A stretch of DNA of 64,000 bases. It comes from Deltaproteobacteria bacterium (GTDB taxonomy: Bacteria > Myxococcota_A > UBA796 > SXON01). This document shows, in pieces, positions 44,992-54,950 of the stretch. A program made the position numbers and the translations under genes. The notes below the pieces were generated by a model. That model ran no database searches and was not told the origin of the DNA. It worked only from the letters and a program-made list of their open reading frames with translations. The stretch covers positions 1 to 64,000 of the forward strand of contig CANLGL010000024.1 in the NCBI GenBank assembly GCA_947490345.1, in the 5' to 3' direction. Each line of letters opens with the position of its first letter. The first letter of the stretch is position 1.

Positions 44992-47387
44992 GTCGGCTCC
45001 GCGAGCAAGGGGAATGGCGTGGCCCAGCGGGTGAAGGCGTCTTCGGGCAACAGGTTGGGGTCGTCGCTGCCAGCTGGCGCGACGAGGTCCCAGCTCGGGG
45101 CCGGCCCCGGCAGCGAGGCGAAGGTGGTCAGGTCGAGCCGCGCGTAGAGCGCGCTTGGCCGGGCGTTGTCGCCGGTGAGCCCAGACTTGTGGATGCCGTG
45201 GCTCATCCCCGCTTCGAAGAAGGTGCCATCGGGCCGGACGAACGCGCGCGCCAGGTAGCGGAAGACGTAGTTGTTGCGCGCGAGCGCTTCGGCGTCGGTG
45301 AGGTTCGGTCGCGACAGGCCAGGATCGAAGCCCACCGGATCCCAGGCGAAGGCAAAGCCGCGCAGGGAGCCCGCCACGCCCGCGATCTGACCCTCGGTCG
45401 CTCCGTCCAGCAACAACCACTCCGGCGGGGGCGCCAGCTCGTTCCGCGGCAGCGGCGCGACGGAATTCGCGACCGCCTTGCCGCAATGAAGCCCAGCGCG
45501 TGACTCCTTGTCTGAGGTGCCGCGGAGGGCCGCCGTCTCACGGTCTTCGCCCGGATCGAGCGGCGGCGCGGGCAGCGCGCGATCCCACTGCGACACCGAC
45601 GCCGCCGCGCTCGTTGCGCCCTCGACGACCGCGATGTCGAGCACCACCGACACCCCCCCATCGGTTCGGGTGGTGCGCCCGTGCCGAAGCGTCGGACCCC
45701 GGTTGTCGAAATCGTTGCACAGCCCGCCGATGAGGAGGCTCCGCACCTCCAAGGTGCGCGGGTCGGTCAGCCGGGTACTCAGGTCGATCCCCGCCATGCA
45801 CAAGCCCTCCTGGGCGCGTGCCGCGGTGTCGATGGAGAAGCCCTGCAGCATCACCCCCGCGCCGGCCTCGACGGCCACCGGCAGCGGCACCGAGACGGTG
45901 TAGGCGCCCCGCGTGGACTCCAGCAGCTCCGCCACCGAAGGGTTCTCACGCTCGCGGTCGCGCGGGACGACGGAGAGGCGCACGCGGTACCGGGTGAAGC
46001 GGAGCCCAGGGACCGCTCGGTAGTCGGTGAGCGCGACCGCCTGGCGATTGCGCCCGAGGTTGCTCTTGGGCAAGAGCGCGCGGGCCCACATTCCCAACGA
46101 ACCGCCGACCTCCATCTGCCAGCGCCCACCGAGCGCACGACTCCACGCACCGATCGCACCCCCGTCGGCCTCCGCGACGGAGAACGCCACCTGCGACAGC
46201 CGGTGGTCTCGGGAGAACCAGCGGAGATCGAAGCCGTTGAGGCCCAGGGCGGGCGCGTCGGCGACACGCTCCACGCTCAGCAGTTGAATCCACCGCCCTT
46301 CCGCCGGCGCGGGGGTGTTCAGCGTGAGCACCGTGGCGTTGGGACGCCAGGGCGAGCCGGCTTCGGCGTCGTTGTCGAAGAGCACCAGCGCCTCGAGGTC
46401 ATCCGGGGGGCCGTTGCGCCGCGGCAGAACGGCCAACGCCGACGGGCGATCGCGGAACTCGTCGCGCGCGGCCACGGGCTTGAGAGCCCCCCCCACGACC
46501 TTCCACAGCCGGCCCCCGAACGCCGCCTCGGTTTCGTAGCCGTAGCTGTCCCACGCGGACACCGCCCACAGCCCCCCGTCCCGCGCGCTCAGCCCGGTGA
46601 GGCCCTCTGCGGGGCCGAGGACCGCACCCTCGTCGAGGTCGGCATAGGACTCCAGTGTCGCGACATGACCCAGGCGCGCTTGGGCCAGCGGATAGCGCAA
46701 GACCCGGAGCGCGGGACCCGAGCAGCGGCTGAGACCGACGTACACGCTCCCACTGGCCTCGTCCCACGCCAGGCCCTCCACCAGCAGGTCGTCGTTGCAG
46801 TTGGCCCGGCCCCAGTCGGAGAGCGAGTCGCGCAGCCTCGTGACCTCGGGCAGGTCCTGCTCGTACCAGACGCCATCGCGACGTTCGAGCACGAAGAGGC
46901 GCTCGGTCTGGCGGCGCGAGCGGGCGATCAGCTCGCGGCGGAAGGCGGTCCGCCGCCCGACCGTGGAGTACTTGGTCACCCCGAGGACGCGCTCGGGACC
47001 GAAGGCGGCGAGGTCTTCCACGTCGAAGGGGGCGCCGACCCGCCGCTCGCGCTCCACCCACACGATGGGCTGCCGCTTGAGCCTCACCTCGGCGCGGAAG
47101 TTGCGGACGGCGCAGCGCTCGGTGAGCGCTGTCGTCGTCTCCCCGCACGCGTCGCGCCCGTCCCGGAGCGGCAGCAGGTCGAGAATGGCCCCTTCGCGCA
47201 GCGCCCGGTCCGGGTCCGGCACGTACAAGGCCTCGGCCTCGCCCTCCGCCACCGCCACCACCCGGCCATCGCTCAAGAGCGCCACGCCGCTGAGCTCAAG
47301 GGGTCCGTCCTTGCCCGGGGGCTCCAATGAAAGCAGGGGGTACGTGCGATATTGCATGCAGCCCGCCAGCAGCGCGACGACTATCAA
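44973..47387 (-). CDS. large lipoprotein, phytase/SdiA-regulated-like propeller
   Basis: This 804-residue protein is read from a TTG at 47387, which gives LIVVALLAGC, a short signal peptide with lipobox LLAGC. The first 350 residues look like a propeller of the kind in esterase-like phytases (LELSGVALLSDGRVVAVAEG, ANCNDDLLVEGLAWD, SGSVYVGLSRCSG, AVSAWDSYGYETEAAFGG). The C-terminal half is unassigned. The open frame continues into the dispersed element 47393-47520 by chance; the start is set by the signal peptide and is uncertain. Operon with the porin and rsgA. Confidence 0.7.
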   Translation of the reverse strand: MIVVALLAGCMQYRTYPLLSLEPPGKDGPLELSGVALLSDGRVVAVAEGEAEALYVPDPDRALREGAILDLLPLRDGRDACGETTTALTERCAVRNFRAEVRLKRQPIVWVERERRVGAPFDVEDLAAFGPERVLGVTKYSTVGRRTAFRRELIARSRRQTERLFVLERRDGVWYEQDLPEVTRLRDSLSDWGRANCNDDLLVEGLAWDEASGSVYVGLSRCSGPALRVLRYPLAQARLGHVATLESYADLDEGAVLGPAEGLTGLSARDGGLWAVSAWDSYGYETEAAFGGRLWKVVGGALKPVAARDEFRDRPSALAVLPRRNGPPDDLEALVLFDNDAEAGSPWRPNATVLTLNTPAPAEGRWIQLLSVERVADAPALGLNGFDLRWFSRDHRLSQVAFSVAEADGGAIGAWSRALGGRWQMEVGGSLGMWARALLPKSNLGRNRQAVALTDYRAVPGLRFTRYRVRLSVVPRDRERENPSVAELLESTRGAYTVSVPLPVAVEAGAGVMLQGFSIDTAARAQEGLCMAGIDLSTRLTDPRTLEVRSLLIGGLCNDFDNRGPTLRHGRTTRTDGGVSVVLDIAVVEGATSAAASVSQWDRALPAPPLDPGEDRETAALRGTSDKESRAGLHCGKAVANSVAPLPRNELAPPPEWLLLDGATEGQIAGVAGSLRGFAFAWDPVGFDPGLSRPNLTDAEALARNNYVFRYLARAFVRPDGTFFEAGMSHGIHKSGLTGDNARPSALYARLDLTTFASLPGPAPSWDLVAPAGSDDPNLLPEDAFTRWATPFPLLAEPTCTSAF

Positions 47388-47392
47388 GAACC

Positions 47393-47520
47393 AGGGGGAA
47401 GGGGCACACGCCCCTTCCCCTACCGCGGCGTTCCCTCCGGCCTCCAAGCTACGCTTTCCGGCCTGCGGCCCGAGCCGCGTAGATAACGCGCCCCGGGCGC
47501 CGCTCTCCCCATCCCCGCAG
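47393..47520 (+). repeat. dispersed intergenic element, copy A
   Basis: This 128-base element starts with a perfect hairpin: GGGAAGGGGC pairs with GCCCCTTCCC around ACAC. It continues with CTACCG, CCTCCGGCCTCCAAGCTAC, TTTCCGGCCTGCGG, a second hairpin (CGCGT-AGATA-ACGCG) and CTCTCCCCATCCCCGCAG. It sits six bases upstream of the lipoprotein start at 47387, in the 197-base gap before the thioesterase gene. Confidence 0.85.
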
Positions 47521-47584
47521 ACCGCATGCCGCTCGCCGGTTTCATGAGCCGGCCGTGGGCGGCAAGGTGGGTAGCTTGCGGCCA

Positions 47585-48322
47585 TCAACCGGGCAGGCTC
47601 CGCCACAGACGCCCCTCGCACGCCAGCCGATCGCCAGCGGTGATCACGAAGTCGAAAACGCGAGATGCCTCGCCCCGCCCAACCTCTGTCAGCCGCACGG
47701 CGACTTGATCGCCGGCGACCGCGCTCCCGCGGAAGCGAACGTTTTCCGCGAGTGGCACCATCGCGAGCGGGTCATGCCCGAGCGACGCCACATGCCGACT
47801 GAGCGCTTCGTCGGCCCAGTCCACGTAGCGGGGGTGGTTGGTGTGCCCCAGGGGGTCCATCTCGGTATACCAGGGTTGGAGGTAGAATACCTCCAATGGG
47901 AGCGGCGCGCACGGCTCGAAGGGCGGCAGCTCGACGCCCGGGGCGGCCTCCACCCGAAAGGCCTCGACCAGCGCCGGCCCCGCGCGACATGGCACCCCGT
48001 CACGCCCGACATGCGCCCACTGGACGCTGGTGCGCATCACATCGGCCACCCACGTCTCGCGACGAAGGAGAATCCCACGTCGTGACTCAGCAACACAGGT
48101 GCGGGTCATCAACGCTTCGGCGTAGCGGGCCTCTCGGAGGTGCACGCCGCTCATCTCGCGCACGACAAACGCGGTGCCCTCCTCGACGTAGCGGGCGGCG
48201 GGCCACCCGACCTCCTCGGAGGCCAGGACGGCCGCCTCCTGGACCAGGCGCCACAAATCGCCCGCGCGCGAGGTGTGCCGGGGCGAACAAGCGTGTCGGG
48301 GGATGCGCAGCGACCATTCCAC
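47585..48322 (-). CDS. acyl-ACP thioesterase-like double hotdog protein
   Basis: This 245-residue protein matches the plant FatA/FatB-type acyl-ACP thioesterases found in some bacteria: an N-terminal hotdog (MEWSLRIPRHACSPRHTS, LWRLVQEAAVLASEEVGW) and a second one with FYLQPWYTEMDPLGHTNHPR and YVDWADEALS. The conserved Asp-His-Asn (DPLGHTNH) marks the catalytic loop. It should release fatty acids from acyl-ACP or hydrolyse acyl-CoA. The GTG start at 48322 is chosen because the N-terminal sequence fits the family; no Shine-Dalgarno sequence is seen. The dispersed element copy B ends 22 bases upstream. Confidence 0.82.
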   Translation of the reverse strand: MEWSLRIPRHACSPRHTSRAGDLWRLVQEAAVLASEEVGWPAARYVEEGTAFVVREMSGVHLREARYAEALMTRTCVAESRRGILLRRETWVADVMRTSVQWAHVGRDGVPCRAGPALVEAFRVEAAPGVELPPFEPCAPLPLEVFYLQPWYTEMDPLGHTNHPRYVDWADEALSRHVASLGHDPLAMVPLAENVRFRGSAVAGDQVAVRLTEVGRGEASRVFDFVITAGDRLACEGRLWRSLPG

Positions 48323-48343
48323 GGGTTGGAGCTATCATGTAAC

Positions 48344-48474
48344 GGGGGAAGGAGCCTCGCCGGCCCCTTCCCCTACCGGGCCATGCCCTACGGCCTCCAA
48401 GCTACGCTTTCCGGCCTCCGGCGCCCAGCGCGTAGATAACGCGCCGGGACGTGGCCCTCTCCCCATCCCCGCAG
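48344..48474 (+). repeat. dispersed intergenic element, copy B
   Basis: This 131-base copy matches copy A closely: GGGGGAAGGAGC arm, CCCCTTCCCCTACCG, CGGCCTCCAAGCTACGC, TTTCCGGCCT, a perfect GCGCGT-AGATA-ACGCGC hairpin and CTCTCCCCATCCCCGCAG. It fills most of the 213-base gap between the acetyltransferase stop and the thioesterase start. Confidence 0.85.
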
Positions 48475-48535
48475 TTCCCCACGCCGCCCCAGCGTTTCAT
48501 GGCTCGTGGAGCCGACCCGCGGGCGGCATGGGAAA

Positions 48536-49075
48536 CTAACCGGGCGGCCGATGCTCCCGCGCCAGCTTCGCAAACAGCCGGTGATCCCGCCACTGTCCCG
48601 CGATGCAGACCAGCTCCGGCGCAAACCCCTCCTCCCGAAAGCCGCACGCCGCCGCGACCCTCAGACTCCTGGTGTTCTCCGGCATGATCCCCGCCGCCAC
48701 CCGATGCAGCGCCACCCCGTCCTTGGCAAAGGCGACGTCCAGAAGCGCGGTCACGGCCTCGACCATCATCCCCTGCCCCGCGAACGGGGCGGACACCGAC
48801 CAACCCGCGTTCGCACACTGGCTGACCCCGCGTTGGATGCCGTTGAGGTTCACCCACGCCGCGATGCGGCCGTCCTCCGCCAGGGCGATGCCCTTCCAAC
48901 TGGCGCCGGACTCGTGTTCGGCCAGCTGGGCGGCGAAGCGGGTAGACCGATCGGCGGTCACGGCGGGCACCCACGCCCGATGCAGCTCCAGCGAGGCCTC
49001 CATGCCCGCGATCCACGCGCTGCAATCGGTGCTGCGGAGGGATCGCAGTCGCAAGCGCGCAGTGTGAATTTCCAC
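48536..49075 (-). CDS. GNAT acetyltransferase, RimJ/RimL-like
   Basis: This 179-residue protein is an N-acetyltransferase of the RimJ/RimL/SpeG group. Signs are the N-terminal TARLRLRSL, GWSVSAPFAGQGMMVEAVTA (acetyl-CoA binding loop), and HRVAAGIMPENTRSLRVAAA with GFREEGF. The substrate (a ribosomal protein N-terminus or a polyamine, for example) cannot be told. It starts three bases after the E2 gene's stop, so it is co-transcribed with it, although no functional link is obvious. Confidence 0.85.
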   Translation of the reverse strand: MEIHTARLRLRSLRSTDCSAWIAGMEASLELHRAWVPAVTADRSTRFAAQLAEHESGASWKGIALAEDGRIAAWVNLNGIQRGVSQCANAGWSVSAPFAGQGMMVEAVTALLDVAFAKDGVALHRVAAGIMPENTRSLRVAAACGFREEGFAPELVCIAGQWRDHRLFAKLAREHRPPG

Positions 49076-49078
49076 CGA

Positions 49079-50257
49079 CTACACCTCGATCAGCATCCGC
49101 TCGGGGTTCTCGACGCACTCCTTGATGCGGACCAGGAAGCTGACCGCCTCCCGCCCGTCCAAGAGGCGATGATCGTAGGAGACCGCGAGGTACATCATCG
49201 GGCGAATCACGATTTGGTCGTCGACGACCACCGCGCGCTTCTGGATGCTGTGCATGCCGAGGATCGCCACCTGGGGCGGATTCAGGATCGGCGTGCTCAT
49301 CAACGAGCCGAAGACCCCGCCGTTGGAGATGGTGAAGGTGCCGCCCGTCAGCTCGTCGACGCTGATCTGGTTCTTCTTCGCCTTTTCGCCGTAGTTGGCG
49401 ATGGCCTGCTCCGTCTCGGCAAAACTGAGCCGGTCAGCGTTCCGGATGACCGGCACCACGAGCCCTCGCGCGCCGCTCACCGCGACACCGACGTGCCAGT
49501 AGTGCTTGTAGACGATGTCATTGCCACGAATCTCAGCGTTTGCCGAAGGAAAGGCCTTGAGCGCCTCGATGGAGGCCTTCACGAAGAAGCCCATGAACCC
49601 GAGCTTGACGCCGTACTTCTTCAAGAAACGCTCGCCGTAGCGCTCGCGCAGCGACATCACCGCGCTGAGATCGACCTCGTTGAAGGTCGTGAGGATGGCG
49701 GCGGTGCTTTGGGCGTGGACGAGGCGCTCGGCGATGCGGCGGCGAATGCCGGACATCGGGACAATCTCCTCGGGTTCGGGGCCTGTGGGGGCGATCGGGG
49801 CGACCGTCGGGGCGGCGGCAGTCCGGACCGCGGGAACTGGGGCTGGAGCAGCGACCGTACGCTCCACATCACCACGGGTGATTCGGCCACCGGCGCCGCT
49901 ACCGGCGACCTGAGTCGCGGCCACCCCCGCCTCGGCCATGGCGGCGCGCGCGGCCGGACCGGACTTGGCGGAAGCCGGTGCCGCGACCTTCGTCGCAACC
50001 TTCCCCGCGCTCGGCGCCTCTCCTGGCTCGATGGTAGCGAGCGTGGCGCCGATCGGAAGCTCGGCCCCCATTTCGGCGAGGATCGCGGTGAGCGTGCCGG
50101 CGCTGGGCGCGGGCACCTCAAGCGTGGCCTTGTCGGAGTCGAGTGACACCAGCGCTTCGTCCTGCGCCACCCGGTCCCCGACCGCCTTGAGCCACTTCGC
50201 CACCACCGCCGTCCGCACCGATTCGCCCAACGAGGGCACCACCACATTGACCGACAT
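49079..50257 (-). CDS. sucB: dihydrolipoyl acyltransferase (E2), 2-oxoglutarate dehydrogenase type
   Basis: This 392-residue E2 transfers the succinyl (or other acyl) group to CoA. The lipoyl domain carries the modified Lys in SLDSDKATLEVPAP, and VPSLGESVRTAVVAKWLKA is the OGDH-type N-terminus. The peripheral-subunit-binding region is GPAARAAMAEAGVAATQVAG. The catalytic domain has SYDHRLLDGREAVSFL and FTISNGGVFGSLMSTPIL. The E2 core sequence favours 2-oxoglutarate over pyruvate dehydrogenase, but branched-chain E2 cannot be ruled out. GGAG five bases before the ATG supports the start. E1 and E3 are not in the window. Confidence 0.9.
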   Translation of the reverse strand: MSVNVVVPSLGESVRTAVVAKWLKAVGDRVAQDEALVSLDSDKATLEVPAPSAGTLTAILAEMGAELPIGATLATIEPGEAPSAGKVATKVAAPASAKSGPAARAAMAEAGVAATQVAGSGAGGRITRGDVERTVAAPAPVPAVRTAAAPTVAPIAPTGPEPEEIVPMSGIRRRIAERLVHAQSTAAILTTFNEVDLSAVMSLRERYGERFLKKYGVKLGFMGFFVKASIEALKAFPSANAEIRGNDIVYKHYWHVGVAVSGARGLVVPVIRNADRLSFAETEQAIANYGEKAKKNQISVDELTGGTFTISNGGVFGSLMSTPILNPPQVAILGMHSIQKRAVVVDDQIVIRPMMYLAVSYDHRLLDGREAVSFLVRIKECVENPERMLIEV

Positions 50258-50310
50258 CCACGCTCCGAAGGCGGCTCCGGGTATCTCGGCCGGAGGACGG
50301 GCGCCCTCCC

Positions 50311-50883
50311 TCACCCCCCCGCCCGCACCAGCGCCATCGAGCCTGTGTCCCGCGCCAGAAGCCGCCAGCGATCCCACGCGCGCCCCCACGCCGGCGATAG
50401 CACCGGCCACGGCAGCGGTTCGGGAAAACCCACGGCACGGGCCAGGACCAGCGCACGCGCCATGTGAAAGGGCTCGGTGACGACGAGGATGCGAACCGCG
50501 GTGGGCAGCAGACCGCGGGCAAAGAGCAGGTTCCCGTGGGTGTTGCTGCTCTTCTCCTCGATGAGGATTGCCGCTTCGGGAACGCCGTTTTCGCGGAGGA
50601 GCGCGCGAGCGACCACCGCTTCGCCCGGGGGATGCCGATGCGCCGCGCCGGTCGTGACCACCACCGGCGCGCGGCCGGCATGGAAAAGCCCCACCGCGGC
50701 CAGGGTCCGGGCCCGCAACGAGCCCGACGGTTCCCCATTGGGAAGCACCATCGCCCCTAGGACGACGATGGCATCGGCATCTCCGTCGGCGGGCAACAGC
50801 CGCGTACCCTCCAAAACCGCCCTGAGCGCCGCCGGCAGCTCGGTCGCGGCCCGCAGCGGGAGGCCAGGGTCCCAGCGGCGCAT
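50311..50883 (-). CDS. YdcF/ElyC-like (DUF218) protein
   Basis: This 190-residue protein matches DUF218: ADAIVVLGAMVLPNG, PVVVTTGAAHRHPPGEA, ILIEEKSSNTHGNLLFAR and ILVVTEPFHMARAL. Family members (ElyC, SanA, YdcF) affect cell-envelope integrity. Here I see no N-terminal membrane segment, so it is of the short cytoplasmic YdcF type. Its ATG overlaps the stop of the upstream gene by one base (TGATG). Role in the cell unknown. Confidence 0.83.
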   Translation of the reverse strand: MRRWDPGLPLRAATELPAALRAVLEGTRLLPADGDADAIVVLGAMVLPNGEPSGSLRARTLAAVGLFHAGRAPVVVTTGAAHRHPPGEAVVARALLRENGVPEAAILIEEKSSNTHGNLLFARGLLPTAVRILVVTEPFHMARALVLARAVGFPEPLPWPVLSPAWGRAWDRWRLLARDTGSMALVRAGG

Positions 50884-51479
50884 CAGACCTTCGGGCGCCG
50901 CAGCCAGAAGGCCGCGCCCAGCACACCCGCGACAACGAGCGCGACCGGAACGAGCGTTTCGAGCGCCCCCCCGGTGAACCACGCCTTGATGTGGTCCAGC
51001 CAGGACAGCTCTACGAGAGGCGGTTCGGTGACCGTGCCGCGGGTATCGCGCGCGTTGACGAGGTCGATCTGGGCTTTGTCGCCCGGCTGGAGGCGCCCGT
51101 CCGTGAAGGTCGCGACCGGCTTGTACCAATCGAACTGCCGAAACACCCCCTCGTGCTGAGGCACCGGGCTCTTGCGGCCGCGACGAGCCCGGATGCCGTC
51201 CACCAGGAGCCGCTTGTCGTCGGCGCTGAGCTTGGCAACGTGCACCGGGTCGAAGGGCTTGTCGGCGCGGGGGAGCATCCACAACGCCAGCGCGCGGCTC
51301 AAGCGGGGGTCGGCGGGGTACTCGAGGAGCTCGACGACCAGCTTGCTGCCGGCCTCGTCCTGGGCCATCAGGCAGTCGTAGGCGTCGCGTCGGCCGTGCT
51401 CACGAACCTCGTCCATCGCGATACGAATATCGCACGGCGCCTCCGCAAGACTGATGGTGGCGAATAGCAGCAGGATCAT
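50883..51479 (-). CDS. membrane-anchored periplasmic protein of unknown function
   Basis: This 198-residue protein has a signal peptide ([15 protein letters not shown]), a helical periplasmic domain ([34 protein letters not shown]) and one C-terminal membrane helix ([21 protein letters not shown]). I do not recognise the family. Its ATG overlaps the glpK stop by four bases (ATGA) and its stop overlaps the DUF218 gene, so the three are tightly coupled. A role beside glycerol kinase is possible but not supported by sequence. Confidence 0.68.
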   Translation of the reverse strand: MILLLFATISLAEAPCDIRIAMDEVREHGRRDAYDCLMAQDEAGSKLVVELLEYPADPRLSRALALWMLPRADKPFDPVHVAKLSADDKRLLVDGIRARRGRKSPVPQHEGVFRQFDWYKPVATFTDGRLQPGDKAQIDLVNARDTRGTVTEPPLVELSWLDHIKAWFTGGALETLVPVALVVAGVLGAAFWLRRPKV

Positions 51480-52942
51480 GCCTTCGCCACGGCCGTCGCC
51501 CAACCCGCGCGCCGGCGGGCGCGATCGTCGGGACCCATTCCCGGCTCGAAGACCCGATCCTGCGCCCACGCCGCGGTGACCGCCGCCGGCGACGACCAGA
51601 AGCCCACGCCGAGTCCGGCCAGGTAGGCCGCGCCCATGGCCGTGGTCTCCAGGTTGGTCGGACGCACACAGCGCACCCCGAGTACATCGGCCTGGAACTG
51701 CATCATCAGGTCGTTCCGTGCGGCGCCGCCATCCACGCGGAGCTCGCTCACGGCGGCCCCGGCGTCGGTGGCCATGGCGTCGAGGAGGTCGGTGACCTGG
51801 AGGGCGACGCCCTCGAGCACGGCTCGGGCGACGTGCCCGCGGGTGGTGCCACGCGTCAAGCCCAGGAGCGCGCCGCGTGCCTCCGGCCGCCAGTGGGGGG
51901 CGCCGAGGCCGGCCAAGGCAGGCACGAAGACCACCCCGCCGTTGTCGGGCACGGTGGCGGCCAACGCCTCGACCTCCTCACTCGACCCGATGAGACCGAG
52001 CCCATCCCTCAGCCACTGCACCGCCGCCCCGGCCACAAACGCGCTGCCTTCGAGCGCGTAGGTGGTCTGTCCGTCCAGGCGCCAGCCGACCGTGGTGAGC
52101 ATGCCGGTGTGGCTGGGCACCGCTACCGCCCCGGTGTTCAGCAGCAGGAACGCGCCCGTGCCGAAGGTGCACTTGGCCATTCCCGGCGAAAAACACGCCT
52201 GCCCGAAGAGCGCCGATTGTTGGTCCCCCGCCATCCCCGAAACCGGGATGCCGTCGGGCAGAAAGCCCACTCCCCGCGTGGTCCCGAAAACGCCAGCGTT
52301 GTCGACCACTCGAGGCAAACACGCCCGGGGCACGCCGAGGATGCCGAGCAGTTCGTCGTCCCACGCCAGCTCGTGGATGTTGAAGAGCAGCGTGCGTGAC
52401 GCGTTGCTGGGGTCAGTGACGTGTTCACCCGTGAGTTTGTGGGCGAGGAAGCTGTCGATAGTGCCGTAGCGGAGCTTCCCGCACGCGGCGCCCTCGGCCA
52501 CGCCGGCCAGATGGGTGAGCATCCACTCGGCCTTGGTGCCCGAGAAGTAGGGGTCGAGGACCAGGCCCGTCTTGCGCCGGAAAAGTTCCTCCTTCCCGGC
52601 CTTGCGCAGCTCGTCGCAACGGTCCGCCGTGCGTCGATCCTGCCAGACCAACGCCCGACCGGCGGGGGCACCGGTGGCGGCGTCCCAGAACAGGCTGGTC
52701 TCCCGCTGGTTGGTGATGCCGATCGCCGCGATGCGGGCGGCATCGATGTTGCGGAGGACCCCGGTCACCGCGGTCGCGACGCCGCCCCAGATCTCCGCGG
52801 CGTCGTGCTCGACCAATCCCGGCGCCGGGAAGTAGTTGGGGAACTCGACAGTGCACGAGGCCACGACGCGACTGCGCGCGTCGACGAGGATCGCAGTGGA
52901 GCCAGTGGTGCCCTGGTCGATGGCGAGGATGAGGTCGGACAT
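51476..52942 (-). CDS. glpK: glycerol kinase
   Basis: This 488-residue kinase makes glycerol 3-phosphate from glycerol and ATP. The N-terminus has [16 protein letters not shown], then [27 protein letters not shown] (glycerol binding), [14 protein letters not shown] with the catalytic Asp, and the C-terminal [18 protein letters not shown] and [16 protein letters not shown]. Length is normal. No glpF or glpD is adjacent. The start has no Shine-Dalgarno sequence (CTCC-rich), but TAGGCT lies eight bases before the ATG, a candidate leaderless promoter. It is divergent from the lipoprotein at 53000. Confidence 0.95.
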   Translation of the reverse strand: MSDLILAIDQGTTGSTAILVDARSRVVASCTVEFPNYFPAPGLVEHDAAEIWGGVATAVTGVLRNIDAARIAAIGITNQRETSLFWDAATGAPAGRALVWQDRRTADRCDELRKAGKEELFRRKTGLVLDPYFSGTKAEWMLTHLAGVAEGAACGKLRYGTIDSFLAHKLTGEHVTDPSNASRTLLFNIHELAWDDELLGILGVPRACLPRVVDNAGVFGTTRGVGFLPDGIPVSGMAGDQQSALFGQACFSPGMAKCTFGTGAFLLLNTGAVAVPSHTGMLTTVGWRLDGQTTYALEGSAFVAGAAVQWLRDGLGLIGSSEEVEALAATVPDNGGVVFVPALAGLGAPHWRPEARGALLGLTRGTTRGHVARAVLEGVALQVTDLLDAMATDAGAAVSELRVDGGAARNDLMMQFQADVLGVRCVRPTNLETTAMGAAYLAGLGVGFWSSPAAVTAAWAQDRVFEPGMGPDDRARRRAGWATAVAKA

Positions 52943-52999
52943 GGTGGAGGAGCCTAACCCCCGCCGTGCCAACCGAATACGCGGTCGGCCACCCTCGGG

Positions 53000-54919
53000 A
53001 TGGCGATGCGCGACACCTCCTTGCTTGCGATCGTCATCTCCACGCTCCTCGCCGCGTGCGGGGTGCCCGAGGATTCGGGCGTCGGAAGTACCGAAAATCC
53101 AAACGTGGACGCCGACGGCGATGGCGCACTGGCCGACACGGACTGCGACGACGACGATCCGGCCGTCTTTCCCGGCGCGCCGGAGCTGTGCAATGGGCAG
53201 GACGACGACTGCGACGACGACGTTGACGACGCGGACGAGGACCTGAGCGGCGACGCCACGTACTATGCCGATGGCGATGGCGACGGCGTCGGCGGCGGCT
53301 CTGGGCGCTCGGGGTGCGAGGCCCAGGAAGGCGAAACGGAAACGGGTGGCGATTGCGACGACGCGGACGGCGAGGTGAACCCCGCGGCGGCGGAAGTGTG
53401 CGACCGCGTCGACAACGATTGTGACGGCCTGAGCGACGAAGAAGACGACTCCCTGAGCGGCGCACCCGTTTGGTACGGGGATGCCGACGGCGACGGCTAT
53501 GGAGTCGACGAAAACGCGATCAACGCGTGCCGAAAGCCAGCCGGGTACAGCGCCGATTCGGGTGACTGCGATGACGGAGTCGCCACCCAAAATCCGGGCG
53601 CGGCTGAAGTGTGCGGCGACGGCGTCGACAACGATTGCGACGAGACGGACAACGGCTGCGAGCTCGAAGGCTCGATCAGCTTCTCCGCGAACCCGGCCGG
53701 CAATGCAGTGCTCGACGACGGCGGCACGCGATTCGGTCGGTTTCGCCCGGTAGGGGACCTCGATGGCGACGGGTATGCCGAGATCGCGCTGAGTTCGGCC
53801 GCCGAAGACGAGCTGTGGTTGATGCAGGGGCCCGTGACCGGTACCGTACGCATCAGCACCGCGTGGGCGCGGATCACGCAGTCGCGCGATGACAACAACT
53901 TCGGAATCGCCAACCTGGGCGGCTTAGATTGGGACGCGGACGGTGCCAACGACCTCGCCGTTTCTTCGACGCAATACGGTCGCGACGACATCGGGTACCT
54001 CAAGGTGTACACCAACCTGTCAGGCGGGGGCGACGTGGACGGCGCCACCAGCGCGGCGTACCTCGAGCACACCAACGGGCAGTACATCGGCACCTACGGG
54101 CTGGTCACCTGCGATCTGGATGGCGACGGTGTGGGCCACGACATCCTGGCGCGCGCGCACACCGACAGTGGGCGTCCGGTGGCCTGGGTGGCAGGCTGGG
54201 AGCGGGGTTCCGAGTCCCCTGCGCTCACCTTTGGGCTTGCGACGGGGGGCTTCCCCCAGGGCGGCTTCACCACGGCCGACGTCAACGGCGACGGCGTCGA
54301 CGACCTGCTCTTCGGCGCTCCCGACTTCGATTTCAGCGACACGGCCGCCGACGGCGGGGCCACCTACATCGGCTACGGCCCGATCGTCGACATCACCGAC
54401 CTCGACGACACCTGGGATCTGCGCTTGTACTCGCACCTCGCGGGCGACTATTCGGGGCAACACCTGGACGTGAGCGGCGATGGGGACGGCGACGGCCACC
54501 TCGATCTGCTCGTCGGCGGCCCGGGAAACTCGGTCTCAGATGCGGCGGCGCGAATCGTACGCGGTCCGATCACGTCGGGATCGATCTATACGCTGGCAAC
54601 CACGGCCTTCTCGATCTCCAGCGGGAGCGAGGCCAGCACCTGGGTTGGCGATGTGGATGGAGACGGCAACGCCGAGCTGGCGATTACGGAGCCCGACTCG
54701 TGGGCCGTCTACCTTTATGACGGCGCAAGCTCGGGAAGCCTGGGGATCGCCGACGCCCAAGCCACCTTCACCGGCGTAAAGTCCCGCGGCAGCATCGCCG
54801 TTGCCGGGGGCGACCTGGACCTCGACGGTCGGGCGGACGTGCTACTCGGCGGCTTGGAACAGTCGCTGGGTGGCGCCCCGGTGGACTCCGTCGTCGTGGT
54901 CGGCGGCTCCGGGCTGTGA
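53000..54919 (+). CDS. lipoprotein with MopE-type repeats and FG-GAP (integrin-like) propeller
   Basis: This 639-residue protein has a signal peptide with lipobox LLAAC (Cys20). Residues about 35-220 hold four MopE-type repeats ([68 protein letters not shown]). From about 235 to the end are FG-GAP blades ([60 protein letters not shown]), the Ca-binding propeller of integrin alpha chains. It is divergent from glpK. A surface adhesin or structural role is likely. Confidence 0.85.
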   Translation: MAMRDTSLLAIVISTLLAACGVPEDSGVGSTENPNVDADGDGALADTDCDDDDPAVFPGAPELCNGQDDDCDDDVDDADEDLSGDATYYADGDGDGVGGGSGRSGCEAQEGETETGGDCDDADGEVNPAAAEVCDRVDNDCDGLSDEEDDSLSGAPVWYGDADGDGYGVDENAINACRKPAGYSADSGDCDDGVATQNPGAAEVCGDGVDNDCDETDNGCELEGSISFSANPAGNAVLDDGGTRFGRFRPVGDLDGDGYAEIALSSAAEDELWLMQGPVTGTVRISTAWARITQSRDDNNFGIANLGGLDWDADGANDLAVSSTQYGRDDIGYLKVYTNLSGGGDVDGATSAAYLEHTNGQYIGTYGLVTCDLDGDGVGHDILARAHTDSGRPVAWVAGWERGSESPALTFGLATGGFPQGGFTTADVNGDGVDDLLFGAPDFDFSDTAADGGATYIGYGPIVDITDLDDTWDLRLYSHLAGDYSGQHLDVSGDGDGDGHLDLLVGGPGNSVSDAAARIVRGPITSGSIYTLATTAFSISSGSEASTWVGDVDGDGNAELAITEPDSWAVYLYDGASSGSLGIADAQATFTGVKSRGSIAVAGGDLDLDGRADVLLGGLEQSLGGAPVDSVVVVGGSGL

Positions 54920-54950
54920 CGTCGAGAGGTGCCCCCGCTTCATCGGGCGC

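Noticed and set aside
44992-45486. N-terminal extension of the porin frame
   Set aside because: It lies inside the large lipoprotein gene, is Arg-rich and has no signal peptide, while the GTG at 44991 gives one.
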